NCBI GenBank assembly: GCA_006386115.1
Contig: VFIW01000077.1
Coordinates: 157,626-221,625 of the forward strand
Origin: Globisporangium splendens
Taxonomy: Eukaryota > Oomycota > Peronosporomycetes > Pythiales > Pythiaceae
Direction: 5' to 3'
Length of the DNA stretch: 64,000 nucleotides
Position 1 is the first letter of the stretch. Each line of letters starts with the position of its first letter. This document shows positions 19,267-30,000 of the stretch, in pieces. The notes below the pieces were generated by a model. The model had not been told where the DNA came from and made no database searches. It worked only from the letters and a program-made list of their open reading frames with translations. The translations under genes were made by a program, and so were the position numbers.

Positions 19267-22200
19267 TCAACAGGTCTTCTTCTTAGCGACAGCGCGCGGA
19301 GTCGGAAGGCCGTAGAACGTGGCACGGCGTTTGAACTCGCGTGGATCGTCGATGAAGAGCTTCGTCGTTCCGTCAGTAGCCTGCCCATCAGCCAATGTCC
19401 CAAGCGTCGTCGCAGCGAGCAAACCTGCCTGGGTACTACAACTCCATGGCGAGAGTCCTGTTGTTTCAGCTTCGTCGCCTTGCAGTCGTGCCAGTGGAGT
19501 CGTATTGCCAAAGATCTGCACACTTAGTTTCTTCCGTTTAGCGGCACTTGGACTGATATGTTTGTCGTAGAACTGCAGCACGTCGGACGGCTGCAACGTC
19601 GTCACGAGTTGCGCCAGTACCTCCTTGCGGTCAAATACGTACTCGTGGTTCGTGATCTCCGTCAGCAAGAACTGGACCTCTTCTTCCTGACTTTTCGGCT
19701 TCTCTGAGTACTCCTTCACGATCGTTTGGATGTACTTTTGAAACTGCGCAGTGTCCATCGACACGAGAGACGCTCGAAAGTCGCTCCAGAACGCATCGAT
19801 GCGCTGCTCCAGGTACTCTGGCGCCGCCACATTGGACTGCAGGATGATCCGGAAAAACTGGATCCCATTCGACCTCGCAGGAGTCGAGAACACCGTGTAC
19901 CCAAGCTGCTCCTTTGTGCGCAGCTGGTTAAACAGCGGCTCCTGAGCAATCTGGGAGAAAAGTGCAAGCTTGACGCGATCAAGGAGGTTCTCTTCGCCGA
20001 TCTGGTAGACTGAGTCCAGCGCGCAGTTGGTGTTATCAGGATTTGGGTCGAGCTTGCGATAGATGCACTCGACGCCCTGGGGTAAGTTGATCTGCCGCGC
20101 CATCCAGTACCGCTGTGATTCTGCGACTGGCAATGAGAACGGCCGATGGATCTGCTCGATGACCATGTTCGCGATTTCGAGAGTGCCTTCTTGAGTGACG
20201 TTCCCGTAGAGGAATGCTTCCAGGAAGACTTGCTGAAACGTGCGGTGGCTGTGATTCACCAGCATCGCAAAGGTGCATTGCCCGACTGCAGCGATTAGTT
20301 CGTCGTGGGTCCACGCGATGTCCTGGAGGAAAAATGTGGTTTCGTGCATCGCATGACGAAACGCTTCTTCGAGCTTCACGTTCTCATACGCCCGGCACGC
20401 TGCCTGCTTGACGCGATCGAACGTCTCTTCCTTGATGTGATCGGCAAACGAAGCCATGACCTCCACAATGCGGCGCACGAGCACAGGCAGCTTCGCACTG
20501 TACCCGATCGCACCGAGGTGGATCGTACTGCCCCTGACTGCCAGATCGTAGTGCATCCCAGCCAAAGACGCGTCGTAGGCGTACTCTGTTAGCTCATCTT
20601 GGATGCACATCACGAAGAGGTCCGAGAGCGCGTAGGCTAGCGGGGAGTTGTTCACTAAAGGCGAATGGAATGTCAGCGCTGCGTGGATCTTTGGCTTCTT
20701 GAAATGCACATCGGACTTCATCCACAGGCGGCACATATCGTCATCACGCACAAGCGCCGGGTATTTTTGCTGCTCATTGACTTGGCTCTTGTCGACCAGA
20801 GCAAAGTCGGACGAGATGAACTCGTTGCGTCCCGGCAAAAAAAGCGCTGGGTTCTTTTCTGGGGTGCTCATTTTTTGCAGGAATTCGGTACTCAGTGGTG
20901 TATCGCGATACTTTGTGCCATACCATTTCTCTTCCGACGTTGCGATCGGTTCCATGGACTTGCAGACTACAAGCAGCTTCATGTTGGCCGGTGTCATGAG
21001 ATGGAGGAGTTCCTGGATCTGCTCGCATTCGTACGGGTAGTGCAGCGTGCCCTGGGTCAAAATGTCCTGCTTTGGGTGCGACTGCATGATGCCTGCGATC
21101 GACGACGTGTAGTTGATCGGATGGTGTTTACTTTGGAAGAGGAAATGCATGACGGCGAGGTTCTCCAGCTCTTCAAACATCCACTTTTCAAACTGAGACT
21201 CCGTGAGCAGCTGCAAATACTGGAACAGTGCGAGGAGGACATCCTCCAGATGCGCGATGCCGTCTTCGGTCACGTCCAGGTTGATCAGAAACAGCGAGAA
21301 CTCGTCGTGCTCTTCGTCGATGCCTGCACTCAGCGAGTTCACCCACTTGTTCTTCTTCAGATACGACAGCAGCGAGCCTTGGCCCTCGTGGCCGATCAGG
21401 TGCGCGAGCACGGACGTGTGTTGCTGCGTGTATCGCACGCCGCGAACCGGCGGAAGCTGCCACGTGACGCCGACAATCTTGAGATCTTTAACGGGGACCA
21501 CATCGAGTCGCCGCGCCAGATGCTCCTTGTTGAACGGCAGCTCGCCTGCGAACGACGGCTTGGCGCGGCCAGTGTTGCGGATGTCCGAGAACAGCTCCTG
21601 CACCCATCGACTGAGCACGTCCACGTCTTCTTTGCCGTAAACCACGAGCTTCATCATGTTTGCCGAGTAGTATTCTTCATGGTAGTCCAGCAGCGCTTGG
21701 CGAACATCGATACCCTGCTCCTTCGGGGTCACGCTGAGCGTCTGGAGGTTGCCGACGCCGTAGCGGTGGTTCGGGTGCTTGGGGTTGCCGAGCGCGCGGT
21801 GCGCCTGGTTGATGCGCCAGTAGTCGTCCTGCAGGTAGTTGGTGTTCTCCGAGTCGACGGCGTTCATCTCGCGGTCCGTGGCGCTGGCCGTGAACAGCGG
21901 CGCGACGAAGAACTGCGCGAAGCGGTCGAGCGCTTCGTGCAGGTGTGGCGCGCTGACGTCGAAGTAGAAGTTGGTGTCGCGCGCCGACGTGTACGCGTTG
22001 CTGGAGCCGCCGTGCGCGTTCAGGAACGCGCTGTACGAGTTCTCGTCCGGGTACTTGGCCGTTCCCAGGAAGAGCATGTGCTCGCAGAAGTGTGCGAGCC
22101 CCGGGAGAGCGTCCGGGTCCGAGTGGAACCCCACGAGCACGTCCAGCGCCGCGGACGCCGATTCGGTCGCCGGGTCGCTCACCACGAGCGCCTGCAGACC

Positions 22201-22302
22201 GTTGCACAGCACTAGGTGCCGGTACTGGCGCTCGTCCAGCGGCGACACGTGGATGCCGTCGGGCGTGCGCGCCACGCGCAGCTGTGCCTGCATCTTGGGC
22301 AT
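19267..22302 (-). CDS. IDE: Insulysin-type zinc metalloprotease (M16A, insulin-degrading enzyme)
   Basis: This 1011-residue single-exon protein matches insulin-degrading enzyme along its whole length, about the family's usual size. The inverted zinc motif HFCEH is at 71-75 (H71 and H75 ligands, E74 catalytic), and the third ligand is E152 in MNAVDSE. Family blocks include DRFAQFFVAPLF, NPKHPNHRYGVGN, LIGHEGQGSLLS, and near the C-terminus FNQLRTKEQLGYTVFS, the substrate-binding region of the inactive half. No signal peptide is visible, so a cytosolic peptide-clearing role is expected. The C-terminus ends AKKKTC; it is not a peroxisomal SKL-type signal. The gene is single-copy here and unrelated in function to its neighbours. 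Confidence 0.96.
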   Translation of the reverse strand: MPKMQAQLRVARTPDGIHVSPLDERQYRHLVLCNGLQALVVSDPATESASAALDVLVGFHSDPDALPGLAHFCEHMLFLGTAKYPDENSYSAFLNAHGGSSNAYTSARDTNFYFDVSAPHLHEALDRFAQFFVAPLFTASATDREMNAVDSENTNYLQDDYWRINQAHRALGNPKHPNHRYGVGNLQTLSVTPKEQGIDVRQALLDYHEEYYSANMMKLVVYGKEDVDVLSRWVQELFSDIRNTGRAKPSFAGELPFNKEHLARRLDVVPVKDLKIVGVTWQLPPVRGVRYTQQHTSVLAHLIGHEGQGSLLSYLKKNKWVNSLSAGIDEEHDEFSLFLINLDVTEDGIAHLEDVLLALFQYLQLLTESQFEKWMFEELENLAVMHFLFQSKHHPINYTSSIAGIMQSHPKQDILTQGTLHYPYECEQIQELLHLMTPANMKLLVVCKSMEPIATSEEKWYGTKYRDTPLSTEFLQKMSTPEKNPALFLPGRNEFISSDFALVDKSQVNEQQKYPALVRDDDMCRLWMKSDVHFKKPKIHAALTFHSPLVNNSPLAYALSDLFVMCIQDELTEYAYDASLAGMHYDLAVRGSTIHLGAIGYSAKLPVLVRRIVEVMASFADHIKEETFDRVKQAACRAYENVKLEEAFRHAMHETTFFLQDIAWTHDELIAAVGQCTFAMLVNHSHRTFQQVFLEAFLYGNVTQEGTLEIANMVIEQIHRPFSLPVAESQRYWMARQINLPQGVECIYRKLDPNPDNTNCALDSVYQIGEENLLDRVKLALFSQIAQEPLFNQLRTKEQLGYTVFSTPARSNGIQFFRIILQSNVAAPEYLEQRIDAFWSDFRASLVSMDTAQFQKYIQTIVKEYSEKPKSQEEEVQFLLTEITNHEYVFDRKEVLAQLVTTLQPSDVLQFYDKHISPSAAKRKKLSVQIFGNTTPLARLQGDEAETTGLSPWSCSTQAGLLAATTLGTLADGQATDGTTKLFIDDPREFKRRATFYGLPTPRAVAKKKTC

Positions 22303-22569
22303 AATGCTGATGGGGAAACGACTAGATGACTTGCTTCATTGGTGAGTTGTGATGTCTGGTGTACCAGGAAAACGGTACACAATCGCAGTGTCATGAGCCA
22401 AAATCTCAACCTCTTTATAAGAGATACATCTATTTAACCGGTTAAATATTTGTATTGAAAGAAAAAGAGTAACCAGTTATATTTTTGAGACTTTGGACAA
22501 ACAACAAATGTGACAAAATCTTCTCTCCAACATGTATTGAAATGACAGTCGCAGAATACTACAGCAAGT

Positions 22570-25500
22570 CTAAAGCAAACGATCCAAGTACCCGCCTTCT
22601 CTCGCCAACTCGTAAAACGCACCCTTCGGGTTCTGCACCAAATTATTCGCCGAATCAAACTCCACCACATTCCCGTCGCTCAACACCATAATGCGGTCCG
22701 AGTCCAACACGGTCGCCAGACGATGAGCGATCGTCAGCACCGTCGCGTCCTTGAAGTCACGATCGATCATCGTCTGCAACTTCTTCTCCGTCGCATGGTC
22801 GATCGACGCCGTCGCCTCATCCATCACCACAATGCGAGTCTGCGTCAACAACGCACGAGCCATGCACAGCATCTGACGCTCGCCCACACTGAAGTTCTCA
22901 CCATTCTCGCTCAACTCGTACGACAACTGGTTCTCCAACGAACCGATCTGTTCCTTCATCTCGACCTTTTCGAACGCCGACCAGATCTCTGCGTCCGTGA
23001 ACTCATCGAACGGGTCCATGTAGGCACGCAGGGTTCCTTTGAACAAGACTGGCGATTGAGGGATGATCGACAACTTGGAGCGCAAAGAACGCAGAGGCAT
23101 GGTCGAGATGTCTTCGCCGTCGATCAGGATACGACCAGCATCCAACTCATTGATTCGGAAGAGTGCCATGGTGAGACTGGACTTGCCAGCACCAGTTCGA
23201 CCGACGATACCGATCTTCTCGTTGTTCTTGATATCGAACGATAGTCCCTTGAGCACAGCTGGAGCACCTTCCTTGTAGCTGAACACGACGTTTTCAAACT
23301 TGATTGAACCTTGGTGAGGCCATTGCGGGGCCGGCTCGATCACCAGAACCTTCTCCGAGCCTTCAGCGGGGATATCGGCGTACTCCAAGATGCGTTCAGG
23401 ACTGACCATCATCATCTCGAACCACGACCAAATTTGCACCAAGTACGAGAGACGAGCATCGACACTGAGGGCGTACGTGAATGCCAAACCAACGAGACCA
23501 GGTGTGACAAAATCTCGAAGATACACCAGAGAAGACACCACGAGGATGACGACGCCACATCCGAGCAGCTGCATGCGAACCTGGAACCACTGCCGGCTGA
23601 CGTTCATCACCAGCCACACCTTGTTGTTCACGTCAATTCGCGCAAAGTTCTCGGCCAGCGACCGCTCCACATACTCGGGACCAAAGGCTCGAATGAGCGC
23701 GACCCCTTCCTCCGACTCGTTGACGTGACTCAGAACTGGCGACGCTGTCGTCTTCATTATTCGCGAGACCTCTCGAGACGGCCCAAGGAAAAAGTTGGCC
23801 ACTTTGATGTACATGTAGATAAGCGGGATGATCAAGAAGCCCAAGAAGCTCACTGTATGCACAGCCGTCGCGAGTTGAAACACCGTGAAGAAGAAAATTG
23901 ACAAGAAGGAGCCGAATGCGATCGGCAGATTGAAATCGACGGTCGACACGTCGTCCCCGTAACGATTCACGATGCGACCGATCGGGTTTGCGTCAAAGAA
24001 CCGCAGCGGAGCATTGAGCAACGCGCGAGTCATCATATCGAATAGCTGTTTCGAGGCGCGGAGACCGACGATAGCGATCGTGAGCGTGCGAACGAGAACC
24101 ATCAGCGCAGCACTGGAGCTCAGGATCACGTACACGGTCATGTTGTACTCGGTTTCTTCTTCGTTGTATGCACCAAGCTTCTGGCCAGTCCAGTTGCTCA
24201 ACCAAAAGTCGCTGCTCACCTGGGAAACCTGCCACACAATTTGTGTCATGATCAGGAACACGCACACTTTTGCGCCGCCGATTGCGTTGAAGTAGTTCAG
24301 GAACACCGTCTTGGACACGCGGCCTTCACCACGTCCTTCATCACCGACCAAGCGGCCAGCATCGGTCATGGCAGCTTTGCTTTCCTCGGTTTCGTGTTCA
24401 TGAGCTTCCTTGATTTTCCGCGGGGACAGCGTTGGCGCGTAGAAACTACGTGGTTTCTCCGGTTCGTATCGGTTTCCCTTGAGCTCTCCATTTTCAACCA
24501 GGATCTTGTAGTTTGCCGCGTCCGAAGCGATGATATCGGGACTGTGGGTCACCAGAACGATCGTCTTGTTCTCCAGCAAGCCGCAGATGCACTTGCCGAA
24601 GATCTCACTCTGCACGACCGCGTCGACAGCAGCGAGCGGTGAGTCCAAGATGAACACATCCGCATCCGAGTAGCACGCTCTCGCCAAACTGACGCGCGCT
24701 TTCTGGCCGCCAGACAAGTTCACGCCTTTTTGCCCAATCTCCGTCGCGTCGCCGCCCGGGAACTGAGCTAGATCTGGCAACAATCCACACGCGTCCAGCA
24801 CCTCCTGGTACTTTTGCTCGTCGTACTCTTTGCCAAACAGGATGTTGTCGCGAATCGTCATGTTCTGGATCCACGTCTGCTGCGAGTAGTACGCGACACG
24901 ACCTCGAACGAACACACTTCCCGAGATTTTCTCCATTTCGCCCAGCAGAGCGGAGCAGAACGAGGATTTGCCGCCACCTACAACGCCATGAATCACGACC
25001 AGGTCACCTTTCTTTATCGTCACGTTCACGTTCTTGAGAAGCGGAGTATCCTTGGTCCAGCCAAACGAACCGTTCTCAATCGCGACGACGACGTCTTCTG
25101 GTTGCGAAGGATCATCTCGGATCACGTTTGCCGGATCGTACTCATGTAGCTCCAAGAACTCGGCCATGCGTGTGAGCGAGACCTGGGCTTGAATCAGCGT
25201 CTGGATCACGTTCGGCAGGTCTCGGAGAGGATCTCGGATGGCGTTGAACAGCGCGATGGCCGTGAACACCTTTGCCGCCGTCAGGATTTGGTCCATGACG
25301 AGCGAGTACACCGCAAACGAGACCATGGACACGAAAATGGGCGACGCCCACAGCACGAAGATCGACGCTGAGATCAGGTAGAGGTACCTGGCGACAGCTT
25401 CCAGCTCGAAAACGCGAAGGACACGGATCTTTTCTGCAAATTGGCCCTCCCACGCGTTGAACTTGACGATCTGGATTGCGCCGAACGCCTCCTTGATGGT

Positions 25501-26358
25501 CCTCATTCGCGCATCCTTGCGTGCCATGATGTCCTTGAACGAGCCGCCAATGGCGATCGCGATGAAAAAGCTGATTAGCATGGAAGACCCGATGACCGTG
25601 AGTCCAGCAAACGCTGCGAGTCCAATCACGTCGTACAGCATGTACACGACGACGATGATCTGCAGCGGCAGAATCCAGAGGCTGTTGATCTGGAACGCCG
25701 CCATCAAGATGTTGTTCACGTCCGACGTGTACAAGTTGGAGATGTCGACGGCGCGGACGTCGTTCTTGCTCTGCGTACTTCGCCGGATCGCCTTGCGGAA
25801 GAGCAGCGACTTGAGCGCGACGGTCATGCGGATCGCGACCAGCTGCAGGTAGAAGCTCATTTGCGCCGACACGATTGCATTCAGGATGCGCGAAGCGAAG
25901 AACGTGCCAAGCCACAGCACCAAATCCTCGACGTCGATCTCGGGCGCCGTGAACGCGTCGATCACGTGGTGCAGCACCGCGGGCGCAAACACTGCACAGC
26001 CTGCCGAGAATAGTGCCGCGAGCCCGCACAACAGGAACGGGAAGCCGTACGCCGCCGCCATGGCGCGCGGGATCGAGCCATTGTGCTTGACGAACTGCGC
26101 GTTGTACGTCTCGAACGCCGCGAGCGACGTGTTGGCGCCCTCGAGCTCCCACATGTCATCCACGCGCAGCTGCCGCTCGTTGCCCACCTGCATCAGCGGG
26201 TTGATGTACGAGAAGAGCATGCGCGAGAGGAACGACGCATCGCGCGGTCCGACCCCGACCGCAGGCGTCTTGGAGCTGTTGGCATCGGTCTGCACGGCGC
26301 CGTAGCGCGGCGGTGTGGCCGCCGACGTCTTAGGCGGCTGCAGCGGTGCGCCACTCAT
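22570..26358 (-). CDS. ABCC/MRP-type ABC transporter, paralogue 2
   Basis: This 1262-residue transporter has the same two-TMD, two-NBD layout as paralogue 1. NBD1 Walker A is GVVGGGKSS and the signature LSGGQKARV, with DSPLAAVD after Walker B (no catalytic Glu). NBD2 has GRTGAGKSS, FSVGE and MDEATASID. It is first of three head-to-tail genes (22.6-35.1 kb), each with its own promoter, so not an operon. Its NBD2 carries only one substitution against the common sequence (GAFYEL in place of GVFYEL near the C-terminus). The homogenised tract with paralogue 4 extends further upstream than with the others, through GSIKFENVVF. Confidence 0.94.
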   Translation of the reverse strand: MSGAPLQPPKTSAATPPRYGAVQTDANSSKTPAVGVGPRDASFLSRMLFSYINPLMQVGNERQLRVDDMWELEGANTSLAAFETYNAQFVKHNGSIPRAMAAAYGFPFLLCGLAALFSAGCAVFAPAVLHHVIDAFTAPEIDVEDLVLWLGTFFASRILNAIVSAQMSFYLQLVAIRMTVALKSLLFRKAIRRSTQSKNDVRAVDISNLYTSDVNNILMAAFQINSLWILPLQIIVVVYMLYDVIGLAAFAGLTVIGSSMLISFFIAIAIGGSFKDIMARKDARMRTIKEAFGAIQIVKFNAWEGQFAEKIRVLRVFELEAVARYLYLISASIFVLWASPIFVSMVSFAVYSLVMDQILTAAKVFTAIALFNAIRDPLRDLPNVIQTLIQAQVSLTRMAEFLELHEYDPANVIRDDPSQPEDVVVAIENGSFGWTKDTPLLKNVNVTIKKGDLVVIHGVVGGGKSSFCSALLGEMEKISGSVFVRGRVAYYSQQTWIQNMTIRDNILFGKEYDEQKYQEVLDACGLLPDLAQFPGGDATEIGQKGVNLSGGQKARVSLARACYSDADVFILDSPLAAVDAVVQSEIFGKCICGLLENKTIVLVTHSPDIIASDAANYKILVENGELKGNRYEPEKPRSFYAPTLSPRKIKEAHEHETEESKAAMTDAGRLVGDEGRGEGRVSKTVFLNYFNAIGGAKVCVFLIMTQIVWQVSQVSSDFWLSNWTGQKLGAYNEEETEYNMTVYVILSSSAALMVLVRTLTIAIVGLRASKQLFDMMTRALLNAPLRFFDANPIGRIVNRYGDDVSTVDFNLPIAFGSFLSIFFFTVFQLATAVHTVSFLGFLIIPLIYMYIKVANFFLGPSREVSRIMKTTASPVLSHVNESEEGVALIRAFGPEYVERSLAENFARIDVNNKVWLVMNVSRQWFQVRMQLLGCGVVILVVSSLVYLRDFVTPGLVGLAFTYALSVDARLSYLVQIWSWFEMMMVSPERILEYADIPAEGSEKVLVIEPAPQWPHQGSIKFENVVFSYKEGAPAVLKGLSFDIKNNEKIGIVGRTGAGKSSLTMALFRINELDAGRILIDGEDISTMPLRSLRSKLSIIPQSPVLFKGTLRAYMDPFDEFTDAEIWSAFEKVEMKEQIGSLENQLSYELSENGENFSVGERQMLCMARALLTQTRIVVMDEATASIDHATEKKLQTMIDRDFKDATVLTIAHRLATVLDSDRIMVLSDGNVVEFDSANNLVQNPKGAFYELAREGGYLDRLL

Positions 26359-26391
26359 TCGCTGGCTGGTGAGGTGGCGCTTGCTCTTGAT

Positions 26392-26413
26392 GGCGCAAAT
26401 GCGATAATGAGCT
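26392..26413 (-). promoter_or_regulatory. Core promoter of ABCC paralogue 2
   Basis: The minus strand reads CTCATTATCGCATTTGCGCC, a textbook initiator (CTCATTA) with a downstream ATTTGC flanking element, about 35-55 bases before the ATG. Confidence 0.75.
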
Positions 26414-27053
26414 CATCCCGAGTTGCTGCCACCTCTCCCCAAACGGATGCACATGCACATGCAGCTGCCTATTTGTAGCCAATTATGATTGTGTATTCCA
26501 TATTTTAGCCAATAATATGGACTATTAGTTGTCATTTTAGTCCATTGTATGACTGTTTTGGCCAATCATTAATCCCTCCACCGATTGCACATCAAACGAA
26601 GGTTGATGCCGTGATACGTCCGGCTCTCTGAAGTGTCATTTGACACGCGACTATCACTCTGCTGCGACATAAAAGTACAGTACGACGGCATGTAGCCATT
26701 CGTTCAGAACGAAGGGGCACACAGTGCATTCCAGTGGAGAGCGTCGTGACAGGGTAGCAGAATGCAGCACGTTGCGCGCCAGAGTTCCACGTCACGGCAG
26801 CTAGCAAAGCCCCCAATAAGCTCCACGGAGCGTTGATGACATTGCATGGGACAACAAGATCACACATCGAAGACTTTCACACAATACACAGCATTATCAA
26901 GTTAATTCCAAACAACGTATGTCACATTGAGTGATGGTATTTGTTGACGAATCGTTTCGTGCGGCACACTCAAGATCTCGTCAAGTACCCAACACGTGAC
27001 ATTGAAACAGCATGCAGCAAGAGCAATGGCGCTTCCGCACTCAACACATGACA
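26414..27053. other. Spacer between ABCC paralogues 2 and 3
   Basis: No gene seen. An A/T-rich stretch with repeated CCAAT/AGCCAAT-like words lies at 26475-26575. The last 40 bases (27019-27058) are shared with the 3' flank of the ABCC fragment at 9061-9099. Confidence 0.5.
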
Positions 27054-30000
27054 CTAAAGCAAACGATCCAAGTACCCGCCTTCTCTCGCCAACTCGTAAA
27101 ACACACCCTTCGGGTTCTGCACCAAATTATTCGCCGAATCAAACTCCACCACATTCCCGTCGCTCAACACCATAATGCGGTCCGAGTCCAACACGGTCGC
27201 CAGACGATGAGCGATCGTCAGCACCGTCGCGTCCTTGAAGTCACGATCGATCATCGTCTGCAACTTCTTCTCCGTCGCATGGTCGATCGACGCCGTCGCC
27301 TCATCCATCACCACAATGCGAGTCTGCGTCAACAACGCACGAGCCATGCACAGCATCTGACGCTCGCCCACACTGAAGTTCTCACCATTCTCGCTCAACT
27401 CGTACGACAACTGGTTCTCCAACGAACCGATCTGTTCCTTCATCTCGACCTTTTCGAACGCCGACCAGATCTCTGCGTCCGTGAACTCATCGAACGGGTC
27501 CATGTAGGCACGCAGGGTTCCTTTGAACAAGACTGGCGATTGAGGGATGATCGACAACTTGGAGCGCAAAGAACGCAGAGGCATGGTCGAGATGTCTTCG
27601 CCGTCGATCAGGATACGACCAGCATCCAACTCATTGATTCGGAAGAGTGCCATGGTGAGACTGGACTTGCCAGCACCAGTTCGACCGACGATACCGATCT
27701 TCTCGTTGTTCTTGATATCGAACGATAGTCCCTTGAGCACAGCTGGAGCACCTTCCTTGTAGCTGAACACGACATTCTCGAATTTGATAGTCCCGTGTTG
27801 TGGCCACTCGAGCGAAGGTTCGATCACCAGTGGTTGCTTGGATCCTTCAGCTGGGACCGTGACGTACTCCAAGATGCGTTCGGGACTGACCATCTCGATT
27901 TCAACCCACGACCAAGCCTGAACGAGTGTCGAGAGGCGCCCGTCAACACCAAGTGCATAGCTGAACGCAAGTCCCACGAGGCCAGGCGAGAGGAAATCAC
28001 GGAGATATACGAGCGACGACACAACTACGACCACGACGCCACAGCCAAGCAACTGCATGCGCAATTGAAACCACTGTCGGACGACGTTGAGAACGAACCG
28101 AACCTTGTTGTTCTCGTCGACACGGCGAAAGTTTTCAGCAAATGCGCGCTCAATGTACTCAGAACCGAACGCGCGAATGATCGCGACGCCTTCCTCAGAT
28201 TCGCTCACATGGCTCAAGACCGGTGACGCGGTGGTTTTCATGAGGCGTGAAACCTCCCGGGAGGGAGCGAGGTAAAACTGCACCACGTTGATATAAATGA
28301 AGATGAGAGGGAGGATCAAAAAGCCCAGATAGCTCACCATGTACACAGCCGTCGCGAGCTGGAAGACCGTGAAGAACAATCTCACAGAGAGCGAGCCAAA
28401 CGAGAACTGGAGATCAAAGTCGATCACCGACACGTCGTCGCTGAAGCGATTTACAATCCTACCGATTGGATTCATGTCAAAGAAGCGCAGTGGAGCCTTC
28501 AACAGCGCGCTTGTCATGCGGTCAAAGAAGTGGCGCGAGGCGTGGAGGCCGCCGATCGCAACGACTATCGTTCGTGCGAGCACCATCAGCGCACTGCCGC
28601 CGCTCAGAAGGGCGTAGATCGTCATGTTGTACTCGGTCGCGCCAATGTTGAGAGCCGCATTCTTTTGGCCCGTCCAGTGGCTTAGCCACAAGTCGCTGCC
28701 GATCTGGAGACTTTGCCACAACGTCTGTACGAGTACGAGGAGAAAACAGACCTTCCAGCCACCTGCCGCATTGATGTATTCCAGAAACACTCGCTTCGAC
28801 ACCCGGCCGTCTACCCGCACCTCGTCGTCGACCAAGCGTCCAGCGTCGGTCTTGGCAGCCTTACCGGCTAGATCAGTTTCGAGCGCGTACGCTGCCTCTT
28901 TCACCACACTGCAAGAGGAAGGATTCGATAGTGCGTAACTACTGCGAGGGTTGACGACGTTGTGTCTCTCGCCAGTCAATTGCCCGTTGTCCACGAGAAC
29001 CTTGTAGTTGACAGCATCCGACGCGATGATATCGGGACTGTGGGTCACTAGAACGACCGTTTTGTCAGCCAACAGACCGCAGATGCATTTCTTGAAGATC
29101 TCACTCTGCACCACAGCATCGACAGCCGCTAGTGGGGAATCCAAAATGAAGACGTCGGCATCCGAGTAGCACGCTCTTGCGAGACCCACGCGCGCTTTCT
29201 GACCGCCAGACAAGTTGATTCCTTTTTGGCCGATCTCGGTCGCATCGCCACCAGGGAACTCGGCTAGATCCGGGAATAGACCACACGCATCAAGCACTTT
29301 TTGGTATCTCTCGTGGTTGTAGCTGTTGCCAAACAAGATGTTCTCGCGAATCGTCATGTTCTGAATCCACGTCTGCTGCGAGTAGTACGCGACACGGCCG
29401 CGCACGAATACACACCCCGAGATCTTGTCCATTTCACCGAGAAGAGCTGAGCAAAGCGACGATTTACCCGCCCCGACGGCACCATGAACTACGACCAAGT
29501 CGCCATTTTCAACTTCCAAGTTCACATTTCTCAAGATTGGAGTGTCTTTGCTCCATCCGAAGCTGCCATTTTCAACCGTGATAGCAGTGCCGTAGGGCTT
29601 ACCTGGCTCTTCCGAGCGCGCGATGTTTTTCGTGTCGTACTCGTCCAGCTCAAGGTACTCCCGCATGCGAGTGAGCGACACCTTCGCCCGGATGCACGTT
29701 TGAATGACGCCTGGGAAGTCGCGCAATGGGTCGCGAATCGCATTGAACAGCGCAATGGCCGTAAACACTTTTGCAGCTGTCAGCGCCTGATCCATCACGA
29801 GTGCATACACGGCAAACGACACGATCGACACGAAAATTGGCGACGTCCACAGAATGAACACCGACGCCGAGACCCAATAGAGTAACTTGACGAGCGCCGA
29901 TAGTTCCAGTTTTCGCTGTCGTTGAATTTTGTCGGCGAATTGACTCTCCCACGCGTTGAGCTTGACGATCTGGATCGCGCCAAATACTTCCTTGATGGTC